Made by a program: the position numbers and the translations under genes. The notes below the pieces were generated by a model. The model made no database searches, was not told the DNA's origin, and was given only the letters and a program-made list of their open reading frames with translations. This document shows, piece after piece, positions 34,102 through 43,387 of a stretch of DNA of 64,000 bases (position 1 is its first letter; each line of letters starts with the position of its first letter). The DNA lies in contig CM034307.1 of assembly GCA_019925795.1 (NCBI GenBank), forward strand, positions 38,775,201-38,839,200, written 5' to 3'. The DNA is from Dendrobium chrysotoxum (lineage: Eukaryota; Streptophyta; Magnoliopsida; Asparagales; Orchidaceae).

Positions 34102-37100
34102 TTAGGCGTGAATGTCTATGACACCTAATTTGGTTCGTAGAGTGCTAAAAGTGTCATAGCCTAATGGTTTTGTGAAAATATCCGCCAATTGATCTTCAGT
34201 AGCAACGTGGTGCAGTTCAATATCTCCTTTGGCTATATGATCTCTAATGAAATGATGTCTAATGTCTATATGTTTGGTTCGTGAGTGTTGAATTGGATTT
34301 TTGGATATGCAAATTGCGCTAGTGTTGTCACACATGATCGGAATCGTTCCTACAGGTAGTCCTAGATCTACAAGCTGTTGTTTTAACCACAACACTTGTG
34401 CAACACAGCTACCTACCGCTATATATTCCGCTTCGGTGGTGGATAGGGCTACTGAATTTTGTTTCCTACTGGACCATGAAACTAATGATTGTCCAATGAA
34501 TTGACAAGTGCCAGAAGTGCTTTTTCTATCTACCTTACAGCCTGCAAAGTCTGAATCGGAGTATCCTAAGATTTCAAAAGAAGTGCTGTGTCTAGGATAC
34601 CAAATTCCTAAGTTCGGGGTGCCTAGAAGATATCTGAGAATTCTTTTGACAGCAGTCATGTGAGATTCTTTCGGGTCAACTTGAAAACGGGCACAGAGAC
34701 ACACACTAAACATTATGTCTGGTCTACTGGCAGTCAGATAGAGAAGCGATCCAATTATTCCCCTATACCTCTTTTGATCTACAGACTTCCCACTGGGATC
34801 TTTATCCAATTGAATATTAGAGCTCATGGGTGTATTCATAGCCTTAGTATTGTCCATTTCATATTTTTTCAAAATATCATTGACGTACTTAGACTGGCTA
34901 AGAAACGTTCCACCTTCCGTTTGTTTTACACTAAATCTAAGGAAGTAACTAAGTTCACCCATCATGCTCATTTCAAACTCGTCGCTCATTGTTTTTGAAA
35001 ATTCATTACATAGGTTTTTCTCCGTCGATCCGAACAATATGTCATCTACATAAATCTGAACAATGAGTACTTCAACTCCTACCTTCTTCAAAAATAAGGT
35101 GGTGTCCACACTACCCTTTACAAAGCCTCTATCTAGTAGGAACGTACTAAGTCTTTCATACCAGGCTCTAGGTGCTTGTTTTAACCCGTACAGTGCCTTT
35201 TTCAGTTTGAACACGTGGTTTGGAAATTGTGAGTTTTCAAACCCCGGAGGTTGCTCCACATACACATCTTCCTTGATTACTCCATTCAGGAAGGCACTCT
35301 TTACATCCATTTGATACAGCTTAAAATCCCTAAAATAAGCAAAAGCTAACAGTACCCTGATGGCTTCTAGTCTAGCTACCGGAGCAAAGGTTTCTTCAAA
35401 ATCTATTCCTTCAATTTGGTTATACCCCTTTGCTATCAGCCTAGCCTTATTTCTTACTACTATTCCTGAGTCATTCATCTTATTTTTAAAGACCCACTTA
35501 GTTCCAACCACACTTTGCTCTTTAGGCCTTTTGACTAACTCCCATACATCATTCCTAACGAATTTGTTCAGCTCTTCTTGCATTGCTAGGATCCAAAATT
35601 CATCTCCTAAGGCTTGATCTATACTCGTGGGTTCAATCATAGATATGAATGCAGAATGGCTAACCTCTTTCCTAAGTCTATGCCTAGTTTTTACCCCTTC
35701 TGATGGGTCTCCTAAGATCAGTTCTCTAGGATGACTAGAAGAAAATTTCCAATCCTTAGGCAGATGTTCCTGAGGTTCCGCTCTAGTCTCTATGGTAATG
35801 GTTTCTACTCCCCGTATAACCTCAACTTCTTCTTCTTCATGATTAGGTTCAGATGTCTTATTGGATTCATCAAATACTACATGAGTGGACTCTTCTACTA
35901 CTAGGGTTCTCTTATTGAATATTCTATAAGCTTTACCTACAGATGAGTAGCCTAGGAAAACCCCTTCATCAGATTTAGGATCGAACTTTCCTAAGGGTGA
36001 CTTGCCATTGATTAGGATGAAGCATTTGCACCCGAAAACGTGTAAGTGGGAAAGATTGGGTGTCCTACCCTTAAGCAACTCATAGGGTGTCTTATTAAGT
36101 TTGGATCTAACATTTACCCTATTTAATACATAGCATGCGGTATTTACTGCTTCTGCCCAAAAGTATCTAGGGAGAGTGTATTCAGCTAACATAGCCCTAG
36201 CAGCTTCAACTAACATTCTATTCTTTCTTTCTGCTATTCCATTTTGCTGAGGAGTTCTAGGGGCAGAGAAATTATGTTCCATTCCAACCTCTTTACAAAA
36301 CGATTCAAACTTATCATTCTCAAATTCCCCACCGTGATCACTATGAATTGTTGAAATTACACATCCTAATTTCCTTTGAATCCAAGTGGAGAAAACTCTA
36401 AATTCTTCAAATGACTCACTCTTATGAGCTAGGAATTTCACCCAAGTAAACCTAGAGTAGTCATCTACTATTACAAACCCATACAACTTCCCTCCTAGGC
36501 TGGCTGTACTAACAGGTCCGAACAGGTCCATGTGGAGAGTTTCTAGTGGCCTAGTGGTGCTGATATCCTTGATTGCATGAAATGAAGATTTAACTTGTTT
36601 TCCTAATTGGCAAGCATCACAAAGATGGTCCTTAGTAAAGTCTAACTTTGGTATGCCTCTAACTAAGTCTTTCTGAGTGATGTTCCTAAGTGTTTTCATA
36701 CTAGCATGGCATAGTCTCCTATGCCATAGCCAAGAGTCATCTGCTATTATTTTCAGACACAAGGAATTTGAGGTTTCAATGCAGTTCAAGTCTAACATGT
36801 AAACATTGTTTATACGTTTTCCTTCTAACACAAGTGAATCATTTAAACTAATCATGCATTTGTTAGACAAAAATTTTATATCAAAACCCTTGTCACATAG
36901 TTGACTTATACTTAAAAGATTGTGCTTTAAACCATCCACTAAAAGTACATTCTCAATAATTAAATTTTTAGTATTTCTAATGTTACCTGAGCCCACCACT
37001 TTTCTGGTGGTGTTGTCTCCCAAAGTTACCTTGCCTCCTGACCTGGCCTCCAGTGTCACGAACTGCTTCATGTCTCCAGTCATGTGTCTTGAGCAGCCAC

Positions 37101-37116
37101 TGTCCAGGTACCACAT
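34102..37116 (-). CDS. Copia-1 pol: protease-integrase-reverse transcriptase-RNase H polyprotein, intact
   Basis: 1004 codons without interruption from the ATG in MWYLDSGCSRHM. Protease: DSG at 5-7. GAG-pre-integrase HHCC zinc site: H132, H137, C166, C169. Integrase D-D-35-E triad: D197 (HMDLFG), D260 (HSDHGGEF), E296 (QQNGIAERKN). Reverse transcriptase: D604 (QMDVKSAF) and YVDD at 689-692. RNase H with DSDFAG, TTEAEY and CDNTSA in the last ~170 residues. All catalytic residues that I can check are present. The native N-terminus is probably made by recoding or processing, because the frame is open upstream only to a TAG about 33 nt before this ATG. Made from genomic RNA, the protein would cut Gag-Pol, copy the RNA and insert the DNA. 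Confidence 0.95.
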   Translation of the reverse strand: MWYLDSGCSRHMTGDMKQFVTLEARSGGKVTLGDNTTRKVVGSGNIRNTKNLIIENVLLVDGLKHNLLSISQLCDKGFDIKFLSNKCMISLNDSLVLEGKRINNVYMLDLNCIETSNSLCLKIIADDSWLWHRRLCHASMKTLRNITQKDLVRGIPKLDFTKDHLCDACQLGKQVKSSFHAIKDISTTRPLETLHMDLFGPVSTASLGGKLYGFVIVDDYSRFTWVKFLAHKSESFEEFRVFSTWIQRKLGCVISTIHSDHGGEFENDKFESFCKEVGMEHNFSAPRTPQQNGIAERKNRMLVEAARAMLAEYTLPRYFWAEAVNTACYVLNRVNVRSKLNKTPYELLKGRTPNLSHLHVFGCKCFILINGKSPLGKFDPKSDEGVFLGYSSVGKAYRIFNKRTLVVEESTHVVFDESNKTSEPNHEEEEVEVIRGVETITIETRAEPQEHLPKDWKFSSSHPRELILGDPSEGVKTRHRLRKEVSHSAFISMIEPTSIDQALGDEFWILAMQEELNKFVRNDVWELVKRPKEQSVVGTKWVFKNKMNDSGIVVRNKARLIAKGYNQIEGIDFEETFAPVARLEAIRVLLAFAYFRDFKLYQMDVKSAFLNGVIKEDVYVEQPPGFENSQFPNHVFKLKKALYGLKQAPRAWYERLSTFLLDRGFVKGSVDTTLFLKKVGVEVLIVQIYVDDILFGSTEKNLCNEFSKTMSDEFEMSMMGELSYFLRFSVKQTEGGTFLSQSKYVNDILKKYEMDNTKAMNTPMSSNIQLDKDPSGKSVDQKRYRGIIGSLLYLTASRPDIMFSVCLCARFQVDPKESHMTAVKRILRYLLGTPNLGIWYPRHSTSFEILGYSDSDFAGCKVDRKSTSGTCQFIGQSLVSWSSRKQNSVALSTTEAEYIAVGSCVAQVLWLKQQLVDLGLPVGTIPIMCDNTSAICISKNPIQHSRTKHIDIRHHFIRDHIAKGDIELHHVATEDQLADIFTKPLGYDTFSTLRTKLGVIDIHA

Positions 37117-37161
37117 GCTCTCACTAGGTCTTTTGTGAGAGCATCCCTACAATGTCAATCA
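37117..37161 (-). promoter_or_regulatory. Gag-pol junction with conserved hairpin
   Basis: On the minus strand: gag stop TGA, then in the pol frame TTG TAG GGA, then the perfect 8-bp arms GCTCTCAC and GTGAGAGC around a 10-nt loop, then the first pol ATG. Copia-2 has the same TAG and the same arms with a different loop (55999-56033). The layout suggests recoding, re-initiation or splicing (TTGTAG|GG resembles a 3' splice site). Confidence 0.6.
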
Positions 37162-38975
37162 TGGATTAGCTTTGGGAACCCAAGTGAGTTTGGGTTCCAC
37201 ATCACACTTATATGAATGAAATGTATGCATGTTATGCTGTGATGATTGCGATTTTGGTCTCCACACTAAATGTGTCCTATAGTGAATTGAGCACGTGCGA
37301 GCTATGTGACCTAGCATGCCACAAGAATAACATCTAACACCTGGAAATGGGTTCACTAATCTACGAGGGTGGTAGTGCCTATTTTTTGGTTTGGATGATG
37401 CATGCCATGCTGGTTTTGAATGAGATGATTCACATGGTGGAGGCTGAAAGAATTCAGCAAACGTGGGAGGTTTTTTGTTATTCTCGTATGCATGAAGTTT
37501 TTCATTTAAGAATTTGTTCTCTTGGTTAAGACTAGCATATTCGAATCTCAATGCATGCTCACTACTACTAAGTTCCCCTGATAGTTCTTCTAGTTCCTTA
37601 AATGCATTATCTAATTCAACATGTGATGATTTCAAGGTTTCGTGTGCAGTGTTTAACTCAATATGCTTCTTGTTTAATGCATCGTATTCATCAAGCAACG
37701 ACATATGATCTCTATCTAAGTCAGAAAATTTTTTTACTACACTAGCATGCTCATTTTGTAAAGTACTAAGCTCCGTATTTAGACTAATATGCTTTTTCTT
37801 CAATTTTCTATACGAGTCATGAATTTTTTCAGAAATAATAAGCAGTTCATCGTAAGACAGTTGACATACCTCATCTTGATCTGATTGATCAAGATTATCA
37901 TTAGTCATAAGACACAGATTCGTTACCTCCTCCTCTGCTTCTTCTTCCGATGATTCTGAGGCAGAGTCGGCCCAAAAAGCTTTCTGAGTCTTAAACTTGC
38001 CCTTCTTGAACTTAGATCTTTCCTCACCCTTCTCCTTGGTTTGATGAGTTTTGATGTTGGGGCAATCAGCTCGGAGATGACCGGGTTTCCTGCACTCAAA
38101 GCAAATTGTTTCAGATGCAACCTTAGTATACTTTGAGTTCTTACCTTTGTTCCAATTGCTTTGATGATGGCGCTGCTTTCTTTCAGAAAATTTTTGAACT
38201 GACGAGTCATCAAAGCTATGTCGTCATCTTCCTCCGCTGCTGAGCTGTCACTTTCAGAATTGTTTACTTTTAAAGCCACTGCTCGCTCCTTTTTCTTTTC
38301 ACCTGCATCACTTTGTCGTTGACTCACTCCTTACTCGTAGGCAATGAGTGACCCAAGCAAATTATCAATAGAATAAACATTTAGGTCTTTTGACTCAGTT
38401 ATTGCAGTGATTTTAGCATCGTATGAGCTAGGCAAACATCGCAGTATTTTGTTTACTTTTTCTGAGTTAGACAACTCTCTTCCTAAAGCATGCAGTGATG
38501 TTACAATCTGGGTGAATCGAGTGTACATGTCAGTTATAGTTTCACTAGGTTTCATGCGGAACAGTTCATAATCATGTAACAGTATGTTCAACCTAGATTG
38601 TTTGACCTCACTAGTTCCTTCGTACGTGATACACAGTTTGTCCCAAATTTGTTTACCAGTAGTACACGTTGATACTCGCATATAGTCTTCTGATTTTAAT
38701 GCGCAAAAGAAACAGTTTAGACATTTAGCATTTAGTTGTGCAAATTCTCTATCCTCAATGCTCCATTCATTAAATGACAGTTCAGTTTTAACTCCATTCA
38801 ACATACGAAACGGTGCAGAATAACCTTCTTGGACTAACATCCACATGCGATAGTCTAAGGACTGTAAAAATGTAGACATGCGTATTTTCCAAAAATCAAA
38901 CGGTATGTTGTCAAACAAAGGTGGACGAGTTATGGAATAACCCTCCGTAGTGTTACGGTTACCAAATTGAGCCAT
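37159..38975 (-). pseudogene. Copia-1 gag, two lesions
   Basis: The reading starts at ATG 38975-38973 (MAQFGNRNTTEGYS). The N-terminal ~210 codons are a UBN2/DUF4219-type Copia gag domain, with LNAKCLNCFFCALKSEDY, MYTRFTQIV and LPSSYDAKI. A TAA at 38330-38328 replaces the CAA seen in Copia-2. A one-base frameshift lies near 38190. After it the frame continues to 37159 with a CCHC knuckle (CFECRKPGHLRADC), an acidic stretch, a ~110-residue coiled coil (about 37880-37490), and a second knuckle (CYSCGMLGHIARTC). Gag forms the particle and packages RNA. Two knuckles plus a coiled coil fit Sirevirus gag. Both lesions could be recent; the rest is well kept. Confidence 0.9.
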
Positions 38976-39020
38976 GGATCTTACGTTTCTAGGTTTTCTA
39001 AAACACTATTTTGAAACCCC

Positions 39021-39032
39021 GCTCTGATACCA
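39021..39032 (-). other. Copia-1 primer-binding site (tRNA-iMet)
   Basis: TGGTATCAGAGC on the minus strand, two bases after the 5' LTR. This is the usual plant Copia primer site, complementary to the initiator methionine tRNA 3' end. Confidence 0.93.
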
Positions 39033-39806
39033 CTTGAAAGTACGAGATGCGCCAAGAGGGGGGGGGTGAATTGGTATTTTAAAAATTTAACCCTACACAA
39101 GAGTTCTAATTTTTTTTGTATTTTCAAAACATAATTTAACGACTAACGTGCGGAAGCAAATATAACGTTCACAACTACGAAATTGACAGTTCAATTTTGG
39201 ATTTTACACTACAATATTTAAATATCGATTTTTCACCAAGCAATTAAAAATGCACAAATTTAAAGCGTGAAAAATAAAGTACGGTAAACAGGAAAAAATA
39301 CACCAGAGATTTTTATAGTGGTTCGGTCACTTGACCTACGTCCACTCCCCGGAGTCCTCTACTCCGGGATTTGCACTAATAAAAGTTGACTCTCCTTTTG
39401 CCCCCACAGCAAGGCGGAGAAGCCTTTACAATACTCACTTTCACCTCCCTCGGTGCGGCGGAATACCAAACGCTATGTCACCCTCCTGGTGACGGCAGCG
39501 GACCTTCTCCTTTTTCTCCCTCCTGGAGACGGCAGAGTACTTTGGCGATGTTGATCTTGAAGTGACTCTTCCCTCGAGAACGTTCTTGAAGCTTCCAAAG
39601 CCACAAGAGGAGCAAAGCATGCAGCTAGCTTGGAGCCACCGTGTGATCCCCTCACACTACTTCTCCCTCACGCTCAAGCTCACCTTCACCTTCCTCTCTC
39701 AAGCCCTAGATCTCTCCAAAAACTTCTCTCTACGAATCCCCTTCTTCCTCCAAGCCTCTCACAGCAAAGGATTGATCAACAACTCTCAAGAAAAATAATA
39801 AGTTGT

Positions 39807-39814
39807 TTTTTATA
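39807..39814 (-). promoter_or_regulatory. Copia-1 LTR TATA box
   Basis: ATATAAAA on the minus strand, about 45 bp downstream of the dyad array. It is the only good TATA motif in this position and is conserved in the other LTR. Confidence 0.6.
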
Positions 39815-39858
39815 TCAGGCTTCAGAAAACTCTAAAAGTTTCAACTTTTGCGTTTCTG

Positions 39859-40670
39859 TTCGTACAGTACGATTTATAATCGTACAGTACGATCAGTACA
39901 ATTTTAGCTCCGTCCAGTACGAGTACAGACGAACAGGTATCGAATTTTATTCATATCGTACAGTACGATATGTATATTGTACGGTACGATACTATTGATT
40001 CGTACTGTTCGTACGGGACGAACTGTGGGACGAACCTCGGGACGAAAGAACTCGTCTCTGTCAGTCGTCCAGCACTCATTGAATCGTACAGTACGAATAG
40101 TGTTTTTCATGATATCGTCCAGTACGATAGGAATATCGTCCAGTACGATCAGTTCAAAATTTCTTGGGATCGTCTGGTACGATCGCTGGGACGAAGAAAA
40201 TCGTCTCTGGCAATCGTCCAACACTCCACCAGTCGTACAGTACGATCAGTTCATTTCTTGATATCGTCCAGGACGAACAGAACAAAAAACCTTGGTTTCG
40301 TCTGGTACGATATCTGGGACGAATGAAATCGTCTCTGTCTATCGTACAGTACGATATAAGATTGTACAGTACGATCGACATATTAATTAGAAACCAACGT
40401 TTATTTCCTGATTAGGGAGATAATTTTGGCAAGTTTTAATTAATCATACAGTACGAATAGTATCGTACAGTACGATCAGTTTAGAAAATCAAATTTGAAA
40501 ACTTACCAAACTTATTCTGGCGGCTAGGGTTTCACAATTACATATTATCGTACAGTACGATATGGATCGTACAGTATGATAACTTTGTAAACATAATCAT
40601 TAGAAAATTAGCCGTTAGCCTGAGAATTTTAATTAATCGTACAGTACGATCCAAGATCGTACAGCACGAT
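39859..40670 (-). promoter_or_regulatory. Dyad array in the Copia-1 5' LTR (U3)
   Basis: About two dozen copies of the 15-bp dyad ATCGTACAGTACGAT and variants. Several lie in pairs about 20 bp apart (for example at 39859/39880 and around 40340-40375, 40446-40475, 40546-40580 and 40635-40670). Each half contains CGTAC. Sirevirus LTRs are known to be rich in palindromic repeats. The array lies just upstream of the TATA box, as expected of an enhancer. Confidence 0.85.
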
Positions 40671-40982
40671 GTGTTTAAAAAAATTAATCATTTTAAAAGA
40701 AAAAATCTCCCCCTGTGTGTGTGCATTGTTGCTCCTTTCACATGCATGCTTCTGTGGCGGACTCAAAAAGAAAAAATAAAGAAATAAAAATTACAGACTC
40801 TTCAACATCCTATTCTACCCAATTTGAGTCTCCAGCAATCTTTAGCAATGTGCATCTGACCTGAAATGTTAGTCCTCATATACAAAGATTAAACATTTGT
40901 AATCAAACGGAAGTCTATATGTACTCAGTAAGTATTAGTTATCACCATCAAGATTAAGTGCTCGGGATCCTGGATTTCAACA

Positions 40983-40987
40983 AAATG
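40983..40987. repeat. Copia-1 target-site duplication, right
   Basis: AAATG, matching 30028-30032. Confidence 0.95.
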
Positions 40988-41890
40988 AGCTCTGGCTTAC
41001 TTCTTAAAAGCAGTTATCTTTTTATGTTATCTTATATATTTTTTTATTTGGTTATGAGTAGAAGAATTTTTTTATTTCCTAAGAGCCGAGCAAAATCCAG
41101 GTGAAGGCACATACAAGAAGAAACCTATAAAAATAGGCATTTTTTATGCATAATTAATATAAATAAACCTCAACCAAAATATAAAATATCAAATGTCTAT
41201 ATGGTAAGTGCCACTTAATTATAACCTAGGGTCTGCTAAAAGTAAAGGTGGTCGGGCTCCACCAATAACATCCTCGATTTTACTCGTACGAAATAATGCA
41301 AATCTTTTAAAATAAGGCGTTTTCATTTCAGTCTTAATTTCTTATTTCCCATGCTTGGTTCTTTTCTTCAGGCTCTTTATGTGTTCATCTAATAGAATAT
41401 TTAATGAAAAGAACTCTCCAACGAAAGATGTTTCTTTTCCACTTGGTTATCCTAACAAGTAATCTATAGTGTGTGTAACAGGCTATGTGGTTTGGATATG
41501 TCCTTCATTTATTATTATTTAAAGTTTTCTATGAATTGAATTTGGTTTGTTGAAAGCTAAGGAAATTTTAATTTGAGTTCAAGTTTTAGTATTTTTGATA
41601 TTTTGATATTTATTTGGGGATATATTTTAATTATTAAAATTGATTAATGATTGATTTCTTGGAGTCCTTTGATTGGTCACTAAAACTTCTAATCAAATAC
41701 ATATTTTTCTTCCTAAAAGGAGTCAAGCAAGGTGTATGAATGCTTCAAATGCTTAAGTGTTTTATTACTAAATTATAATGGTTATTTAAGTTGAATACCA
41801 ATTGCCTTTGTTAAACCAGGGCTATGAGGTTTATTTTACCCTCCTGGGGCTAAGTTAATAGCCTTGTAAGCCCGACTTATGTAGCAATTA
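40988..41890 (-). repeat. Dispersed repeat 'family A', copy 2, right part
   Basis: This continues the alignment with copy 1 (reverse complement of about 13250-14512). Landmarks are 'gagccgagc...ggcacatacaagaa', 'ggtcgggctccacc', 'ggctatgtggttt' and 'ctatgaggtttattttaccctcctggggctaagttaatagcc'. It is shorter than copy 1 by several hundred bp in the middle. It may run further right at low identity. Confidence 0.7.
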
Positions 41891-43221
41891 ATTATTTAGT
41901 TAATTTTTATTATTGGTTACAAATTTTTAATTAGTTTAGTTCATTAATTACTAATTTATAAGATTTATAATTTAACACTTATATTATGTCAATTCATTTG
42001 TGGCATTATCGCAATGGGTACAAGCACCAAAGCCTCCTTAAGACACATAATCCCGTAGCTTGAGATATCAAAACCTAAAAACTTTATTAACAAAGTGTGT
42101 AGTATGATAATTGTTCATCTGATTTAATTAATTAAGTTAGTTATTTGCTAAATTTTTAGAGATTTATTGAATTTTCATATTTATTCAATTAATAAATTAA
42201 TTAATATTTGACCAAATTATGATTTTATTTTACTTACATTGAGTTCTAGAAAATTATATTTTTCATAAATACTAGACTCAAGTATGAGTTCAATGCCTAT
42301 AAGTTTGTGTCATTTAGAGTTTTTATAATTACTTATGAATTTTGTAAATTCTTCCAAATTAAATGAATTAATTATTTCAAATAATTAGAGAGATGTTTAT
42401 TAATGGTCAAAATCAATTCCAAAAACTTTAAAATATCCCCCAAATGTCAAAAATGACTCTTAGCGATGATTACAAGGTTTTTAAGATTTTAATTATTTTT
42501 TAATTATTTTATTTAATTATTTAACAATTTTTCTTAATTATCAAATTACTTTTTATTTTGAAGGTTTGCGGTGGGACTTTTAATTTTTATTTGTTAAGCA
42601 TTTAATTATAAGCAGTATGTCACTTAATTTATATTTTTAGAATTAATTTAAATTAATTATGATTTAAATAAGTTTATAGGTCAAATTTATAAGTATATTT
42701 TGGGTTCACTAATTGATAGGCCAAATAAACTCTAATTCCAATGAAATTTGAAACATAAGTTAACCTGAACATGTGATTCAAACCAACTGAAATTTAAGTC
42801 ATGAAAGCTCACCTGGGTTTCATAATTGATCCCCAAAGGTAAATACATTTACACCTTGGGGGATTTATTTTGGAGAATCTACTACTTAGAATTAGGCAAA
42901 ATCAATTGCATTCTAACACTAGCATAAACATAAACAAACCATATCTAAATGAGACCCTAAATATAAGTGCTTTAAAAGTTATGAAGTTCCAATGTTTTGG
43001 GTCAAATTTTGACCCAAAACATTGAAACTTAATTCACCAAACTTGCATTACTCCTTAAGGCCCAAGAATATTAAGGTATATAGCACACATGCCCTAATAT
43101 CTCTTATCCAAATTTGAGCTAAATTGGACCATTAGTTAGGGACTAAGTAAAGAATATCATAAAAAACTTCCAACCCTAATTACTCTCTATATAGTGATTA
43201 AAATAATTCTATATAGTGATC
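41891..43221. other. AT-rich intergenic DNA with one long palindrome
   Basis: No coding frame. The only clear structure is the inverted repeat at 42984-43030. Confidence 0.5.
42984..43030. repeat. 47-bp near-perfect palindrome
   Basis: Inner arms CAATGTTTTGGGTCAAA and TTTGACCCAAAACATTG are perfect (17+1+17, 42990-43024). After one mismatch the symmetry continues for 5 bp more on each side (AAGTT/AACTT). Each arm contains a TTGAC(C) W-box core. Confidence 0.9.
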
Positions 43222-43238
43222 AAAATATTTTTTTATTA
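43222..43238. repeat. LINE-2 left target-site duplication (probable)
   Basis: AAAATATTTTTTTATTA. The same word with one extra T is at about 50118-50135, right after the LINE-2 3' end. AT-rich words can recur by chance, but the position fits. Confidence 0.65.
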
Positions 43239-43387
43239 GGATCTAGGGTTTCCTCTCGTGAGCTAGATTTTTTCTTCTTCTAGCATGGATTTGCTACTTG
43301 TTTCTCTTCGATTTGGTTCATTATTGTGATCTTTGCTCATTTTGTGTTTTGTTTTGAGTTTCTTTTCAGTTCTTGTGGCTTTCGACG

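Larger units (their letters stand above)
30033..40982 (-). mobile_element. Copia-1: complete Sirevirus-type Copia LTR retrotransposon
   Basis: Read on the minus strand: 5' LTR (40982-39035), tRNA-iMet primer site, gag, protease-integrase-RT-RNase H, a dyad-rich spacer, a third ORF, a polypurine tract and 3' LTR (31999-30033). Both ends are TG...CA and a 5-bp duplication AAATG flanks the element. Integrase before RT marks it as Copia. A long gag with coiled coil and two knuckles, a third ORF after pol, and duplicated polypurine tracts point to the Sirevirus lineage. The two LTRs differ at roughly 40 sites by my eye count, plus one ~21-bp indel, so insertion is fairly recent. Gag has two lesions; pol and ORF3 are open. 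Confidence 0.97.
39035..40982 (-). repeat. Copia-1 5' LTR
   Basis: 1948 bp, TG...CA, adjacent to the primer site. Layout on the minus strand: U3 with the dyad array (40670-39859), a TATA box (39814-39807), a transcribed CT/GA-rich leader, the conserved CCCGGAGT/ACTCCGGG hairpin near 39345-39370, and a G/C run near the 3' end. Confidence 0.96.

Noticed and set aside
35063..35617. Plus-strand ORFs opposite Copia-1 pol
   Set aside because: Antisense shadows of the intact pol frame.
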